DNA from: Staphylococcus gallinarum
GTDB taxonomy: Bacteria > Bacillota > Bacilli > Staphylococcales > Staphylococcaceae
DNA: 64,000 bases
Assembly (NCBI RefSeq): GCF_000875895.1
Contig: NZ_JXCF01000010.1
Coordinates: forward strand, 62,001-126,000
Direction of reading: 5' to 3'
Made by a program: the position numbers and the translations under genes. Below, one piece after another: positions 27,874 through 36,676 of the stretch. The notes beneath the pieces are model-generated. The model made no database searches, had not been told where the DNA came from, and saw nothing but the letters and a program-made list of their open reading frames with translations. Each line of letters begins with the position of its first letter. Position 1 is the stretch's first letter.

Positions 27874-29970
27874 TTAATTTCTACTAATACAGATATACTT
27901 AATTTCATTATGATGTAGTTCAAAAGCAATGGGTTGATTTTTGTATTCAAGTTGCTTGAGTTCGGATTTAGGATAGCTAGATTGTTCTATATAATTCAAT
28001 AATTTTTTATCAATACCCATAGCGTTTAAAGTGGGTGGTAGTGAAAAATCAATATAGCCATGATTACGATTTAAAGTTTGTATAAATATAGTCAACATTG
28101 TAGTGATATCTGGATAAATAAAAGTGAACTTTTTCGGCATTTGCGGTGAAATAGTGTGTTCAGTTGAGTTGAATAATAGTAAATGTGTGCAATATTTATC
28201 TTTGACCGCTAATAAATTATTTTCTAAAGCTAAGGGTTTATTTATAAAAGGCTTTAAAAACTGATATAAGTACATCAAAGGCTCATACATATAATGTTTA
28301 TTCATCAATGACAAGTCACTCGTAGCTGATTTGATTAATTTGTAACCCACACCTGAACCTTGTTTAATCATAATTAACATGTGACACATTAAATCAGAAA
28401 GTGCAAGTGGTGCGTGTTCGTCATAGAGTTTGAAACAATGTTTACTTACATGAGCATAAACAAATTTTGATTTATGTATGGAAGTGATGTCGATGACTTT
28501 ATTAAAACAATCTAGAAAAGTCATCGTTTGGTCAAATGCGCTTGAATACTTTGTCAGACATTGTCTAGTGTTATCAGATTCAATATCAATAAAATAAAAA
28601 TCATAGGCATAATGTGACAGATAATCGAAGGTCTTAGTGATAGATTTAGTCTGTTTAATCGCGCCTTCAATTGTTATTGCAAGTTTAACCTTTACCTCTA
28701 AATTATGAGCGCTTATATAAATATCGTGTGTTTCCTTTAAGGAAAGGTGATCAGTATCAAGTAATAGCAAGAAATAACGCATAAAGCGCTGTCGATAATA
28801 CTCAGGTTTATAATTAAATACTTGAATAATCATCGACTCAATCATCTTGTATTCAGTAAATGTTTTGATGCGCAATCCTAAACGAACATTCTGCAAAAAT
28901 AAACTATCAATAAAATCGATGATTGCTAGTAAGTTTAATCGCTCAAGGTTAAAGTAGCCGATATTATTAATAAGCAAATAAACTTCAGCAATATCATGGA
29001 AATTAAGCTTTGCTATTAAATTAGATTGCATAATTTCAATTAAATCATCTGCATGAATAAATATTGTTGGAAATTTCGTTTTGTCGTTGTAAATTAAATG
29101 ATTTAAATCAATATGATCAGTTTGATTATGTGCTGCTGTAAAAGATGGTAAATGTTCAAAATAAGAAGTAAGGTCCATCTCATCTTTATTAATTAACTGT
29201 ATGGAGGAGTGATTTGATAACATGAATTTTTTTCTAAGCATATTTGGTGTATCAGCTAAGAAATTTTTGAATTGTTGTGTATAACTCGCATAATGATTAA
29301 AACCAAGTGCTTCGGAAATGGTATGTATCGCTTCATTACTTTGGAATAAAGGTTTGAATGAAAGGCCTATTTTTAAACTAGACACATAGTGTTTAAAGCT
29401 TATCCCTAAATATTTTTTAAATAGAATAGAAATATAAGGTGCAGTAACATAGAATACCGCCGTAATATCTTTGGAAGAAATTGAGTTGGTCGCATTGCTA
29501 TTTATAAATTTGGTGATGCTGTTTAATAATGCACTCTCAGTGGTGATCTTCGGTAAATATTGAGTGTCAGAATTTACACTTGCCTCATCATTTAATAGCC
29601 TTATCAACTCAGTTAAATTACTATATTTAATTGGTTCTTGATGACTCAATTTAGCCACTATGTTTAATATGAAATGCTTAATATAATCTGCAGATTGTAT
29701 TAATTTGTAGTTGTAATGATAATTAAAAAATGCATCGTCTATCGTATTGAAATGGCATAAAGGAATATTAACTTCAATTAAATGTTCTGCATGCAATATT
29801 TCATAAATATCATTATGATTTATTAAAACAAGTGCCTGGTTTAATGTAATATTTTTGCCATTCAATCTCATTTGCAGTTTATGATTTAAAGAAAATAGAA
29901 GTTTAATTTTCCCAAGACAACGTTGAGGACAAGTTGTTAAATAATTATGTATATAAATCGTACTATTCAT
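27874..29970 (-). CDS. rsp: AraC-family regulator Rsp
   Basis: The 698-residue regulator resembles S. aureus Rsp in length, in the N-terminal 'LTTCPQRCLGKIKLLFSLN' and in its gene neighbourhood. The AraC helix-turn-helix pair sits internally at about residues 165-250 ('YVTAPYISILFKKYLGISFKHYVSSLKIG...ISEALGFNHYASYTQQFKNFL'). The long C-terminal part (about 280-690) resembles the GH39-like sensor-type domain of large AraC regulators, with no sign of catalytic use. S. aureus Rsp controls surface adhesion, haemolysis and cytotoxicity genes. AGGAG precedes the ATG. Confidence 0.85.
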   Translation of the reverse strand: MNSTIYIHNYLTTCPQRCLGKIKLLFSLNHKLQMRLNGKNITLNQALVLINHNDIYEILHAEHLIEVNIPLCHFNTIDDAFFNYHYNYKLIQSADYIKHFILNIVAKLSHQEPIKYSNLTELIRLLNDEASVNSDTQYLPKITTESALLNSITKFINSNATNSISSKDITAVFYVTAPYISILFKKYLGISFKHYVSSLKIGLSFKPLFQSNEAIHTISEALGFNHYASYTQQFKNFLADTPNMLRKKFMLSNHSSIQLINKDEMDLTSYFEHLPSFTAAHNQTDHIDLNHLIYNDKTKFPTIFIHADDLIEIMQSNLIAKLNFHDIAEVYLLINNIGYFNLERLNLLAIIDFIDSLFLQNVRLGLRIKTFTEYKMIESMIIQVFNYKPEYYRQRFMRYFLLLLDTDHLSLKETHDIYISAHNLEVKVKLAITIEGAIKQTKSITKTFDYLSHYAYDFYFIDIESDNTRQCLTKYSSAFDQTMTFLDCFNKVIDITSIHKSKFVYAHVSKHCFKLYDEHAPLALSDLMCHMLIMIKQGSGVGYKLIKSATSDLSLMNKHYMYEPLMYLYQFLKPFINKPLALENNLLAVKDKYCTHLLLFNSTEHTISPQMPKKFTFIYPDITTMLTIFIQTLNRNHGYIDFSLPPTLNAMGIDKKLLNYIEQSSYPKSELKQLEYKNQPIAFELHHNEIKYICISRN

Positions 29971-30299
29971 AATATTGCAACTCCTGCTTAAATATATCGT
30001 ATAACGCTTAATAGTTATTATTATATAACAAAATGTTTAAAGTTTAAGCGTGTTAATTATAAAATTGTAACAATATTGTGAAGTTAAAATAATTATAGAA
30101 AAAATTATTTATTGAATGAGTGTATTAAATAAACGCCTATAATATACAGCGATTATTCATCAAAAGCCTATTAAAGACTGTCATTTTGCAATTCTTAATT
30201 TCATTGATTATAGCGATAAAATTCTAAATGGTCTTTGAATTTACTGAAAAACCCTAAATTCTTAATAAAGCGTCACAAAAAAGCTATTGCGTTCTTAAC

Positions 30300-30313
30300 T
30301 GAAACCGATTACA
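30300..30313 (+). promoter_or_regulatory. cre site of scrA
   Basis: TGAAACCGATTACA matches TGWAANCGNTNWCA at all 14 positions, just upstream of scrA. CcpA repression in the presence of glucose is expected. Confidence 0.75.
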
Positions 30314-30336
30314 ATGATAACATCAAACAGAAATTG

Positions 30337-30346
30337 GAACCGGTTC
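30337..30346 (+). promoter_or_regulatory. Palindrome upstream of scrA (possible ScrR operator)
   Basis: GAACCGGTTC is a perfect palindrome with a central CG, the style of LacI-family operators. A sucrose repressor encoded elsewhere is the natural candidate. Short, so tentative. Confidence 0.45.
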
Positions 30347-30369
30347 TATTTTTACGAGGAGGCTTATCA

Positions 30370-31812
30370 ATGAGCTATAAAAAATCTGCTGAAGAGATTT
30401 TGACAGCTATAGGTGGAGAAGAAAATATTGATGCGATGGCACACTGTGCGACGCGTTTAAGACTAGTGTTAAAGGATGAAAGCAAGGTTAACGAGCAAGT
30501 ATTATCTGATATGGATGTCGTGAAAGGGACATTCTCAACAGGTGGACAATACCAAATCATTATTGGTTCAGGGACGGTAAATAAAGTCTTTGCAGAAATG
30601 GAGAAATTAACTGGGAAAGAGGCTTCGACTACGGCTGAAGTTAAAGCTGAAGGTTCTAAGAATGCAAATCCATTCCAAAGATTTGTGAAAATGTTATCAG
30701 ATATATTTGTGCCAATTATTCCTGCCATTGTAGCAGGTGGTCTATTGATGGGGATTAATAATATACTTACGGCACCAGGTATATTTTATGATGAACAGTC
30801 ATTAATTGATGTACATAATCAGTTTAAAGGTCTAGCAGATATGATTAATATCTTTGCGAATGCACCTTTCACTTTATTACCCATACTGATTGGTTTTAGT
30901 GCTGCAAAGCGTTTCGGAGCGAATGCATTTCTAGGTGCAGCACTAGGAATGATCTTAGTGCATCCGGATTTGATGAATGCATATGATTATCCAAAGGCAC
31001 TTGAACAAGGAAAGACAATTCCGCATTGGAACATCTTTGGATTTGAAGTGAAGCAAGTCGGTTATCAGGGTCAAGTATTACCAATGTTAGTTGCGACATA
31101 TATCTTAGCTAAGATAGAGAAAGGGTTAAGAAAGGTTGTACCTACTGTTCTAGATAATTTATTGACACCATTATTATCCATATTGGTTACAGCATTTTTA
31201 ACATTTTCATTTGTAGGTCCAATTACACGTACATTGGGTTATTGGTTATCTGATGGATTGACTTGGCTTTATGAATTTGGCGGTGCTATTGGTGGACTTA
31301 TCTTTGGTTTACTTTATGCGCCAATTGTTATTACGGGTATGCATCACAGCTTTATCGCTATTGAGACACAACTCATTGCTGATAGTGCGAAGACTGGAGG
31401 ATCATTTATCTTCCCAATTGCAACAATGTCTAATATTTCCCAAGGTGCAGCAGCTTTAGCAGCATTCTTTATTGTTAAAGAGAACAAGAAATTAAAAGGT
31501 GTAGCATCAGCAGCAGGTATTTCTTCGTTACTTGGCATTACTGAACCTGCAATGTTTGGGGTTAATTTAAAGTTGAAATATCCATTTATTGGAGCGATTG
31601 TTGGTTCAGGTATTGGTTCAGCTTATATCGCGTTATTTAAAGTTAAAGCGATTGCTTTAGGGACAGCTGGTATTCCAGGGTTTATTTCTATAAGTGGGCA
31701 ACATAGTGGTTGGCTACATTATGGTATCGCGATGGTTATTACATTTGTCATTGCATTTGTTTTAACGTTTATTCTATCGAAAAGAAATGCATATAAACAA
31801 GACTCAAAATAA
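30370..31812 (+). CDS. scrA: Sucrose-type PTS permease EIIBC
   Basis: The 480-residue PTS EIIBC: EIIB at 1-85 with phospho-Cys26 in 'MAHCATRLRLVLKDE'; EIIC at about 100-475 with 'ALGMILVHPDLMNA', 'GMHHSFIAIETQLIAD' and 'GITEPAMFGVNLKLKYPF' of the Glc/sucrose superfamily. There is no EIIA domain, so it must borrow one (as ScrA does from the glucose system). Best match by memory is staphylococcal ScrA. Trehalose specificity is the main alternative. GAGGAGG before ATG 30370 fixes the start. Confidence 0.85.
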   Translation: MSYKKSAEEILTAIGGEENIDAMAHCATRLRLVLKDESKVNEQVLSDMDVVKGTFSTGGQYQIIIGSGTVNKVFAEMEKLTGKEASTTAEVKAEGSKNANPFQRFVKMLSDIFVPIIPAIVAGGLLMGINNILTAPGIFYDEQSLIDVHNQFKGLADMINIFANAPFTLLPILIGFSAAKRFGANAFLGAALGMILVHPDLMNAYDYPKALEQGKTIPHWNIFGFEVKQVGYQGQVLPMLVATYILAKIEKGLRKVVPTVLDNLLTPLLSILVTAFLTFSFVGPITRTLGYWLSDGLTWLYEFGGAIGGLIFGLLYAPIVITGMHHSFIAIETQLIADSAKTGGSFIFPIATMSNISQGAAALAAFFIVKENKKLKGVASAAGISSLLGITEPAMFGVNLKLKYPFIGAIVGSGIGSAYIALFKVKAIALGTAGIPGFISISGQHSGWLHYGIAMVITFVIAFVLTFILSKRNAYKQDSK

Positions 31813-31847
31813 ATTAAAATGCTTATATGAAGTAAGTATGAAATAAT

Positions 31848-31889
31848 AAACGTCAATTGCTATTGAATTTAAATTAGCAATTGACGTTT
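31848..31889. terminator. Bidirectional terminator
   Basis: The perfect 15-bp arms AAACGTCAATTGCTA and TAGCAATTGACGTTT lie between the convergent scrA and corA genes. Confidence 0.88.
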
Positions 31890-31956
31890 TCTTTATTGTT
31901 ATTAAAAATTAGCGTAATGTAACAATTAAACTGTAGCGTTAATCATTGTCGACACG

Positions 31957-32895
31957 TTACAGCTTTTGCTTTCTCCATAAGAAGGCACCAACACAAGATA
32001 CAAATATAAGAGAAATACCAATAATGATAAGCCATGAGACATAGCTATGTTCATTGAGAGGTAAGGGCACATTCATACCAAAGAAACTAAAGACGAGCGT
32101 TGGCAAAGTTAAAAAGACCGTAAATAACGTAAGTGTCTTCATCGTGTTGTTCATTTCATTAGAAAGTAGTGATGCATATGATGTGGTAATACTTTCTAAG
32201 ATGTCTGTGTATAATTCTGTAGTTTCAATGGCTTGATTATTTTCAATTACTAAATCTTCTATTAACTCTTCATCTTCATCAAAACGCTTAATTGCAGGTA
32301 GACGGAAAAGCTTTTTAATAATGCCATCATTTCCTTTTAATGCTGCTAAGAAATAGACTAAACTTTTCTCAACTTCCATTAAATTATAAAGTTGTTTATT
32401 TGTTACATTGTTTTTAAGTTCACGTTCGATACGTAAACGTGTTTTATTTAATAGTCTTAAATTTCTGTTATAGTGATTGGCAATGGTTAATAATATATTA
32501 AGCGCAAAGCGACTATGAAAGTTAAGATTAATGTTATGTCGTTTGAAGTTTTCAAGGAATTCATTTTCGACATTGCATACAGTCATTATCTTCTTATTAC
32601 CAATAATAATCCCCAATGGAATGGTAATAAATGACAAAACTTTTAAGTTTGTGTCATTGACTATTGGGATATCGATAATGATTAGTGAATATCTAGATTC
32701 ATCATCATATTCTACACGAGCGCTCTCTTCTAAATCTAAAGGATCTCGTAAAAAATCTTCAGGTATATTATATAATTGCATTAAATTTTCTATTTCATCC
32801 CTTGAAGGATCGACAACATTGATCCAAGATGCATTATGGTCTAATGAAGTTTCGATTATCTCTCTAGTTTCTGCGTGTTTATATGCTGTAATCAT
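31957..32895 (-). CDS. corA: CorA-family magnesium transporter
   Basis: The 312-residue CorA-type divalent cation channel has a long N-terminal cytoplasmic alpha/beta and helical funnel (1-250), then two C-terminal transmembrane helices. The pore signature G-M-N is present ('FFGMNVPLPLNEHSY'). It is expected to form a pentamer and import Mg2+ (or Co2+). AAAGGAT lies about 11 bp before the ATG. The TetR gene is 76 bp upstream on the same strand, so partial read-through is possible. Confidence 0.9.
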   Translation of the reverse strand: MITAYKHAETREIIETSLDHNASWINVVDPSRDEIENLMQLYNIPEDFLRDPLDLEESARVEYDDESRYSLIIIDIPIVNDTNLKVLSFITIPLGIIIGNKKIMTVCNVENEFLENFKRHNINLNFHSRFALNILLTIANHYNRNLRLLNKTRLRIERELKNNVTNKQLYNLMEVEKSLVYFLAALKGNDGIIKKLFRLPAIKRFDEDEELIEDLVIENNQAIETTELYTDILESITTSYASLLSNEMNNTMKTLTLFTVFLTLPTLVFSFFGMNVPLPLNEHSYVSWLIIIGISLIFVSCVGAFLWRKQKL

Positions 32896-32971
32896 AATCC
32901 TAGTATATCCTTTCTAATAAAATACTTTTTAATATTATCGGACAAATAAATAGATTACAAGTTAAATATTG

Positions 32972-33583
32972 TTATTCTACAATTTTCTGCTCTTTAGCCA
33001 TCAGTCTTAAAGGGCCATTAAATATGATTTTGAAAAGGTGATTGACTAATTCAGTAGGTGGCATGCGGTTATCATCTTTAACCCAGTGCTTTATAAATGC
33101 AAACATTGCACCTGATGTGTAGCTAAAAAAATAATCTATTGGAACGTCAGCAATTTTATTATCTATAGAAGAAAATTTTTGCATATTGCCATACATGATA
33201 TTTGCTATTTTTTCTTCGAGTTGGCTTTTTCTATCGAGGTTGAATATTGCTTTATAAAATTCAATATGGTTATAAATATAATTGACTACTTTGAGTAAAA
33301 TTTGTTCGGTAAACACCTTAGCGAAAACTTCAGGTGGTAAATTGTTGTTGATATACTGATCAAGTTTTACTTCATTCGTTAAATCGAACGTGTATTCATC
33401 TTCTAAACTCGAAAGCAGTAAATACTTATCTTCATAATGTAAATAAAAGGTACCTCTATTAATATCTGCACGTTGTGTGATGTCTTGGATAGTAATTTTC
33501 TCTAAATCTTTTTCAGTGAGTAATTGAATAAATGCAGACTTTATTGCTGCTTTTGTTTTTCTAACGCGTCTATCATTTTCCAT
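32972..33583 (-). CDS. TetR family transcriptional regulator
   Basis: The 203-residue regulator has an N-terminal TetR helix-turn-helix at about 8-55 ('KAAIKSAFIQLLTEKDLEKITIQDITQRADINRGTFYLHYEDKYLLL') and a helical ligand-binding C-terminal part with 'FFSYTSGAMFAFIKHWV', typical of the TetR_C group paired with YhgE/Pip proteins. It is divergent from the YhgE/Pip gene with a 150-bp region between them that contains imperfect inverted repeats, so it is probably that gene's repressor. TTGGAGG precedes the ATG. Confidence 0.88.
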   Translation of the reverse strand: MENDRRVRKTKAAIKSAFIQLLTEKDLEKITIQDITQRADINRGTFYLHYEDKYLLLSSLEDEYTFDLTNEVKLDQYINNNLPPEVFAKVFTEQILLKVVNYIYNHIEFYKAIFNLDRKSQLEEKIANIMYGNMQKFSSIDNKIADVPIDYFFSYTSGAMFAFIKHWVKDDNRMPPTELVNHLFKIIFNGPLRLMAKEQKIVE

Positions 33584-33638
33584 AAAAAACCTCCAAGTAA
33601 ATAGACAATTTTAAACACATTGTTGAGAAATAGACAAT

Positions 33639-33652
33639 GCGATGTATATTGC
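33639..33652. promoter_or_regulatory. Possible TetR operator
   Basis: GCGATGTATATTGC is an imperfect inverted repeat (10 of 14 symmetric positions), embedded between two ACAAT/ATTGT flanks in the TetR-YhgE divergent region. Tentative. Confidence 0.35.
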
Positions 33653-33734
33653 ATATTGTTTCTCTAGTTAAGGTCATTATAATAAACAAAGTATTAATTA
33701 AACAACACATTGTATATTTAAGGAGGTAAAACAA

Positions 33735-35021
33735 ATGAATATATTTAAAAATAAACTATTATGGATTGCACCGATTGCAATCATTGTATTATTGATCATA
33801 CTAGCGACAGCTTTTTATCCTGCATATAATCCGTCACCTAAATCTTTACCTATAGCAATTGTAAATCATGATAAAGGTAATAATATGCAAGGTCAAAAAG
33901 TGAATGTGGGTAAAAATTTGGAAGATAAATTAACAGATAGTGATTCAGATAAGATTAAATGGGTAAGCGTTGACAGTGCAAAAGAAGCACGTAAAGGTTT
34001 GAAAGAGCAAAAATATTTTGGTGTGGCAGTAATTGAACAAGACTTTTCAAAAAATGCATTATCTAAAACCCAAAAATTAGTAAGTGACAGTAAACAAGCA
34101 GAAATAAAAGAGAAAGCAGCTAGTGGTGAAATACCACCTGCACAATTACAACAAATGAAAAAGCAAATGGCTAATAAATCAGGATCAACAACTGACGTAA
34201 AGCAAGCTAATATCAAAACAATCGTTAACGGTGGAGCTAGTATGCAAGCTGTACAAATTGCGAATAACGTATTAAGTAAAGTTGGAGAAAATGTTAATAG
34301 TCAGATTTCACAACAAAGTTTAGAAATTTTAAATAAACAAGATGTTAAGGTATCTGCTAAAGATATTAAAGATGTAACGAATCCAGTATCAATCGATAAA
34401 GAAACAATAAATAAAGTTAAATCTCATCAAGCGAATGGTAATGGTCCGTTCTTGATGTTTATGCCAGTATGGATGAGTGCATTAGTCAGCTCTGTATTGT
34501 TATTCTATGCTTTTAGAACAAGTAATAATATCAAATTAAGTCAACGTTTGATTGCATCGCTTGCTCAAATGACTGTAGCAGTAGTTACTGCATTTATTGG
34601 TGGTTTCGGTTATATTTATTTCATGTCTGAAGTGCAGGACTTTAACTTTGATGATATAAATAAAATTGCTATATATGTTTCAATTGCTATTATTGCATTT
34701 ATAGGATTGATCTTAGGAACGATGTCATGGTTAGGAATGAAAGCAATACCAATTTTCTTCTTATTAATGTTCTTTAGTATGCAATTAGTGACATTGCCGA
34801 AACAATTCTTACCACAGTTCTATCAAGATTATATTGTAAGTTGGAATCCATTTACACATTATGCTAATTATTTAAGAGAATTGTTATATATGAACCAGTC
34901 ATTGGAAATGAATTCAACAATGTGGATGTTTATCGGCTTTATGATATTTGGTATTGTCTCAATATTAACTGCAACAATGATTAGAAAGCATAGTGACAAA
35001 CGAACTGAAGTTCCTTCGTAA
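33735..35021 (+). CDS. YhgE/Pip-domain ABC-2-type membrane protein
   Basis: A 428-residue membrane protein. One N-terminal transmembrane helix is followed by an extracellular domain (about 35-245) with 'LPIAIVNHDKGNNMQGQKVNVGKNLEDKL', typical of YhgE/Pip N-terminal regions. Four or five C-terminal helices of the ABC-2 permease fold follow (about 240-420). The family includes phage infection protein and relatives linked to export or membrane stress. The substrate is unknown and no ATPase gene is adjacent. AAGGAGG precedes the ATG. Regulated in all likelihood by the divergent TetR. Confidence 0.82.
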   Translation: MNIFKNKLLWIAPIAIIVLLIILATAFYPAYNPSPKSLPIAIVNHDKGNNMQGQKVNVGKNLEDKLTDSDSDKIKWVSVDSAKEARKGLKEQKYFGVAVIEQDFSKNALSKTQKLVSDSKQAEIKEKAASGEIPPAQLQQMKKQMANKSGSTTDVKQANIKTIVNGGASMQAVQIANNVLSKVGENVNSQISQQSLEILNKQDVKVSAKDIKDVTNPVSIDKETINKVKSHQANGNGPFLMFMPVWMSALVSSVLLFYAFRTSNNIKLSQRLIASLAQMTVAVVTAFIGGFGYIYFMSEVQDFNFDDINKIAIYVSIAIIAFIGLILGTMSWLGMKAIPIFFLLMFFSMQLVTLPKQFLPQFYQDYIVSWNPFTHYANYLRELLYMNQSLEMNSTMWMFIGFMIFGIVSILTATMIRKHSDKRTEVPS

Positions 35022-35066
35022 AATATTAATCATTTAAAAAATCTAGGACATATACTCCAAAAAAAG

Positions 35067-35096
35067 AAGCGCTCATTTATCTGAGTGCTTTTTTTA
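35067..35096 (+). terminator. Terminator of the YhgE/Pip gene
   Basis: AAGCGCTCA (35067-35075) pairs with TGAGTGCTT (35082-35090) and is followed by a run of T. Confidence 0.85.
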
Positions 35097-35113
35097 TATA
35101 GTATTTTATATTG

Positions 35114-35187
35114 TTGGCTCGCTTTCCTAGGGGCCAGCTTCAGCCTGTAGTCTTTAGCTCGTCCTGTTCCCTCAGGAGTCTCGCCAA
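35114..35187. repeat. 74-nt dispersed intergenic repeat, copy 2
   Basis: The same element as at 27013-27086, in the same orientation and with only a few substitutions. It follows directly after the terminator of the YhgE/Pip gene. Confidence 0.92.
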
Positions 35188-35302
35188 AATATTTCTTAAA
35201 GAAAAGTATTTTACATTAAGATACAAATGTTAAATTTCTATAGGAATGTAAATCATCCAATCCACAAATTTGCATCTATTTTTTGTTCAATATTATATAT
35301 TA

Positions 35303-35377
35303 TTGGCTCGCTTTCCTAGGGGGCCAGCTTCAGCCTGTAGTCTTCAGCTCGTCCTGTTCCCTCAGGAGTCTCGGCAA
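35303..35377. repeat. 75-nt dispersed intergenic repeat, copy 3
   Basis: Same orientation, 189 bp after copy 2. It has one extra G in the central G-run (GGGGG) and TCGGCAA instead of TCGCCAA at the end. The remaining gap 35378-35714 contains no recognisable gene, only a cre-like site. Confidence 0.92.
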
Positions 35378-35638
35378 AATACTGCTTAAAGTATTATGAA
35401 ATTACATCAAAATGATTATGGAAAATAACAGCTATTAAGCACTCTAAAGGACAATTGCATTGGAATAGGAAACCACCTTTTTTGTAAAAGTAATAAAAAT
35501 GGTGATGAAATAAATGGAGACTTAAATATTAAGATGCAATTAACTTTTAAGAAGAGAATCTTAACCATATGCGAAGTTAGAAATGGCATTAAGCATAATT
35601 TAGGCTTTGATAAAGGTAAGTATGGTTGATATTATTTG

Positions 35639-35652
35639 AAAAAGCGTTTTCA
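35639..35652 (+). promoter_or_regulatory. cre-like site upstream of the SDR gene
   Basis: AAAAAGCGTTTTCA matches the cre consensus at 12 of 14 positions, about 60 bp before the SDR start. Confidence 0.55.
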
Positions 35653-35714
35653 TTGTATAGCCATATGACTTAATTTAAACTGTGACTGAATCAACTTAAA
35701 ATGGAGGGGTCACG

Positions 35715-36494
35715 ATGAGTATTTGGAATCAGTTTGAATTGAAAAATCGTGTTGCCATTATTACTGGTGGAGCTACAGGATTAGGTAAGGCAATGGGACA
35801 AGGTATAGCAGAAGCAGGGGCAAATGTTGTAATTGCAGATATTAATTACGAATTAGCGCAACAAACTGCTGCAGAATTTGAAAATAATACAGGTAATGAA
35901 GCAATGGCCTGTAAAGTCGATGTCACAAATGTAGAAGATGTTGATAAGATGGTCCAGGATGTTGTAAATCACTTTGGACATATTGATATCTTATTTAATA
36001 ATGCTGGAATTAATGAGCATGTTAAATTCGAAGATATGCCCTATGAGCGTTGGGTGAAAAATATGGATGTTAATATTAATAGTATGGTGTTAGTATTACA
36101 AGCAGTAGGAAAAGTGATGATCAAACAACAAAAAGGATCGATAATCAATACATCCTCAATGTCAGGTATTATTGTAAATACACCACAACCACAAGCGGCA
36201 TATAACACTTCAAAAGGGGCTGTTATTATGTTTACTAAAAGTCTAGCAAGTGAATGGGCTCAACATGGCATACGCGTTAATACAATAGCACCAGGGTATA
36301 TGAAAACGGAATTAACTAAAGATTACTTTGCCCAAGGTGGAGATATGATTGATACATGGATGAAGTTCACACCATTAGGTAGACCAGGTGTGCCAGAAGA
36401 ATTGCAAGGTGCAGCTGTATACTTAGCATCAGATGCGTCATCATTTGTGACTGGCAGTGTACTAACAATTGATGGAGGCTATACTGCTTTATAA
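35715..36494 (+). CDS. Short-chain dehydrogenase/reductase (SDR)
   Basis: The 259-residue classical SDR: cofactor loop 'ITGGATGLGKAMG' (TGxxxGxG), 'NNAGI' motif, catalytic Ser in 'NTSSMSG' with Tyr and Lys in 'AAYNTSKGAV' (YxxxK). 'DIN' after the second strand suggests an NAD-preferring enzyme. The whole sequence resembles sugar-alcohol or gluconate 5-dehydrogenase type SDRs, but the substrate cannot be read from sequence. AGGGG precedes the ATG. A single-gene unit with a cre-like site, so carbohydrate metabolism is plausible. Confidence 0.85.
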   Translation: MSIWNQFELKNRVAIITGGATGLGKAMGQGIAEAGANVVIADINYELAQQTAAEFENNTGNEAMACKVDVTNVEDVDKMVQDVVNHFGHIDILFNNAGINEHVKFEDMPYERWVKNMDVNINSMVLVLQAVGKVMIKQQKGSIINTSSMSGIIVNTPQPQAAYNTSKGAVIMFTKSLASEWAQHGIRVNTIAPGYMKTELTKDYFAQGGDMIDTWMKFTPLGRPGVPEELQGAAVYLASDASSFVTGSVLTIDGGYTAL

Positions 36495-36522
36495 ATAAAA
36501 TGTTAGTAATCATTAAAATAGA

Positions 36523-36570
36523 GCTAGGAACGTTAAAGACAAGACAACATTATGTTCCTAGTTTATTTTT
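36523..36570 (+). terminator. Terminator of the SDR gene
   Basis: CTAGGAAC (36524-36531) pairs with GTTCCTAG (36554-36561), with a weak extension, followed by TTTATTTTTT. Confidence 0.65.
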
Positions 36571-36676
36571 TAAAATTAATTCTGACTAAAACGATAAGAA
36601 TAGTTGACAAACTGTTGAGAGAGGCATAATATATGGTTAAATCATTTTCAGAATATTCTTGTAAGGAGGTCATCAA

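Larger units (their letters stand above)
29971..30369. other. Divergent promoter region rsp / scrA
   Basis: A gene-free region of about 400 bp. The right part holds the scrA control sites (cre 30300-30313, palindrome 30337-30346). The left part is AT-rich with ACAATATTGT near 30069. An in-frame extension of scrA from 30235 crosses these control sites and is not believed. Confidence 0.6.

Noticed and set aside
30235..30369. 45-residue N-terminal extension of ScrA
   Set aside because: It would translate through the cre site and palindrome and lacks a ribosome binding site, while GAGGAGG precedes ATG 30370 and gives the standard EIIB start.
27013..35377. The region between repeat copies 1 and 3 as a mobile element or island
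   Set aside because: The genes between (rsp, scrA, corA, YhgE/Pip) are normal staphylococcal backbone, no integrase or transposase is present, and the repeats are in direct orientation like other dispersed intergenic elements.
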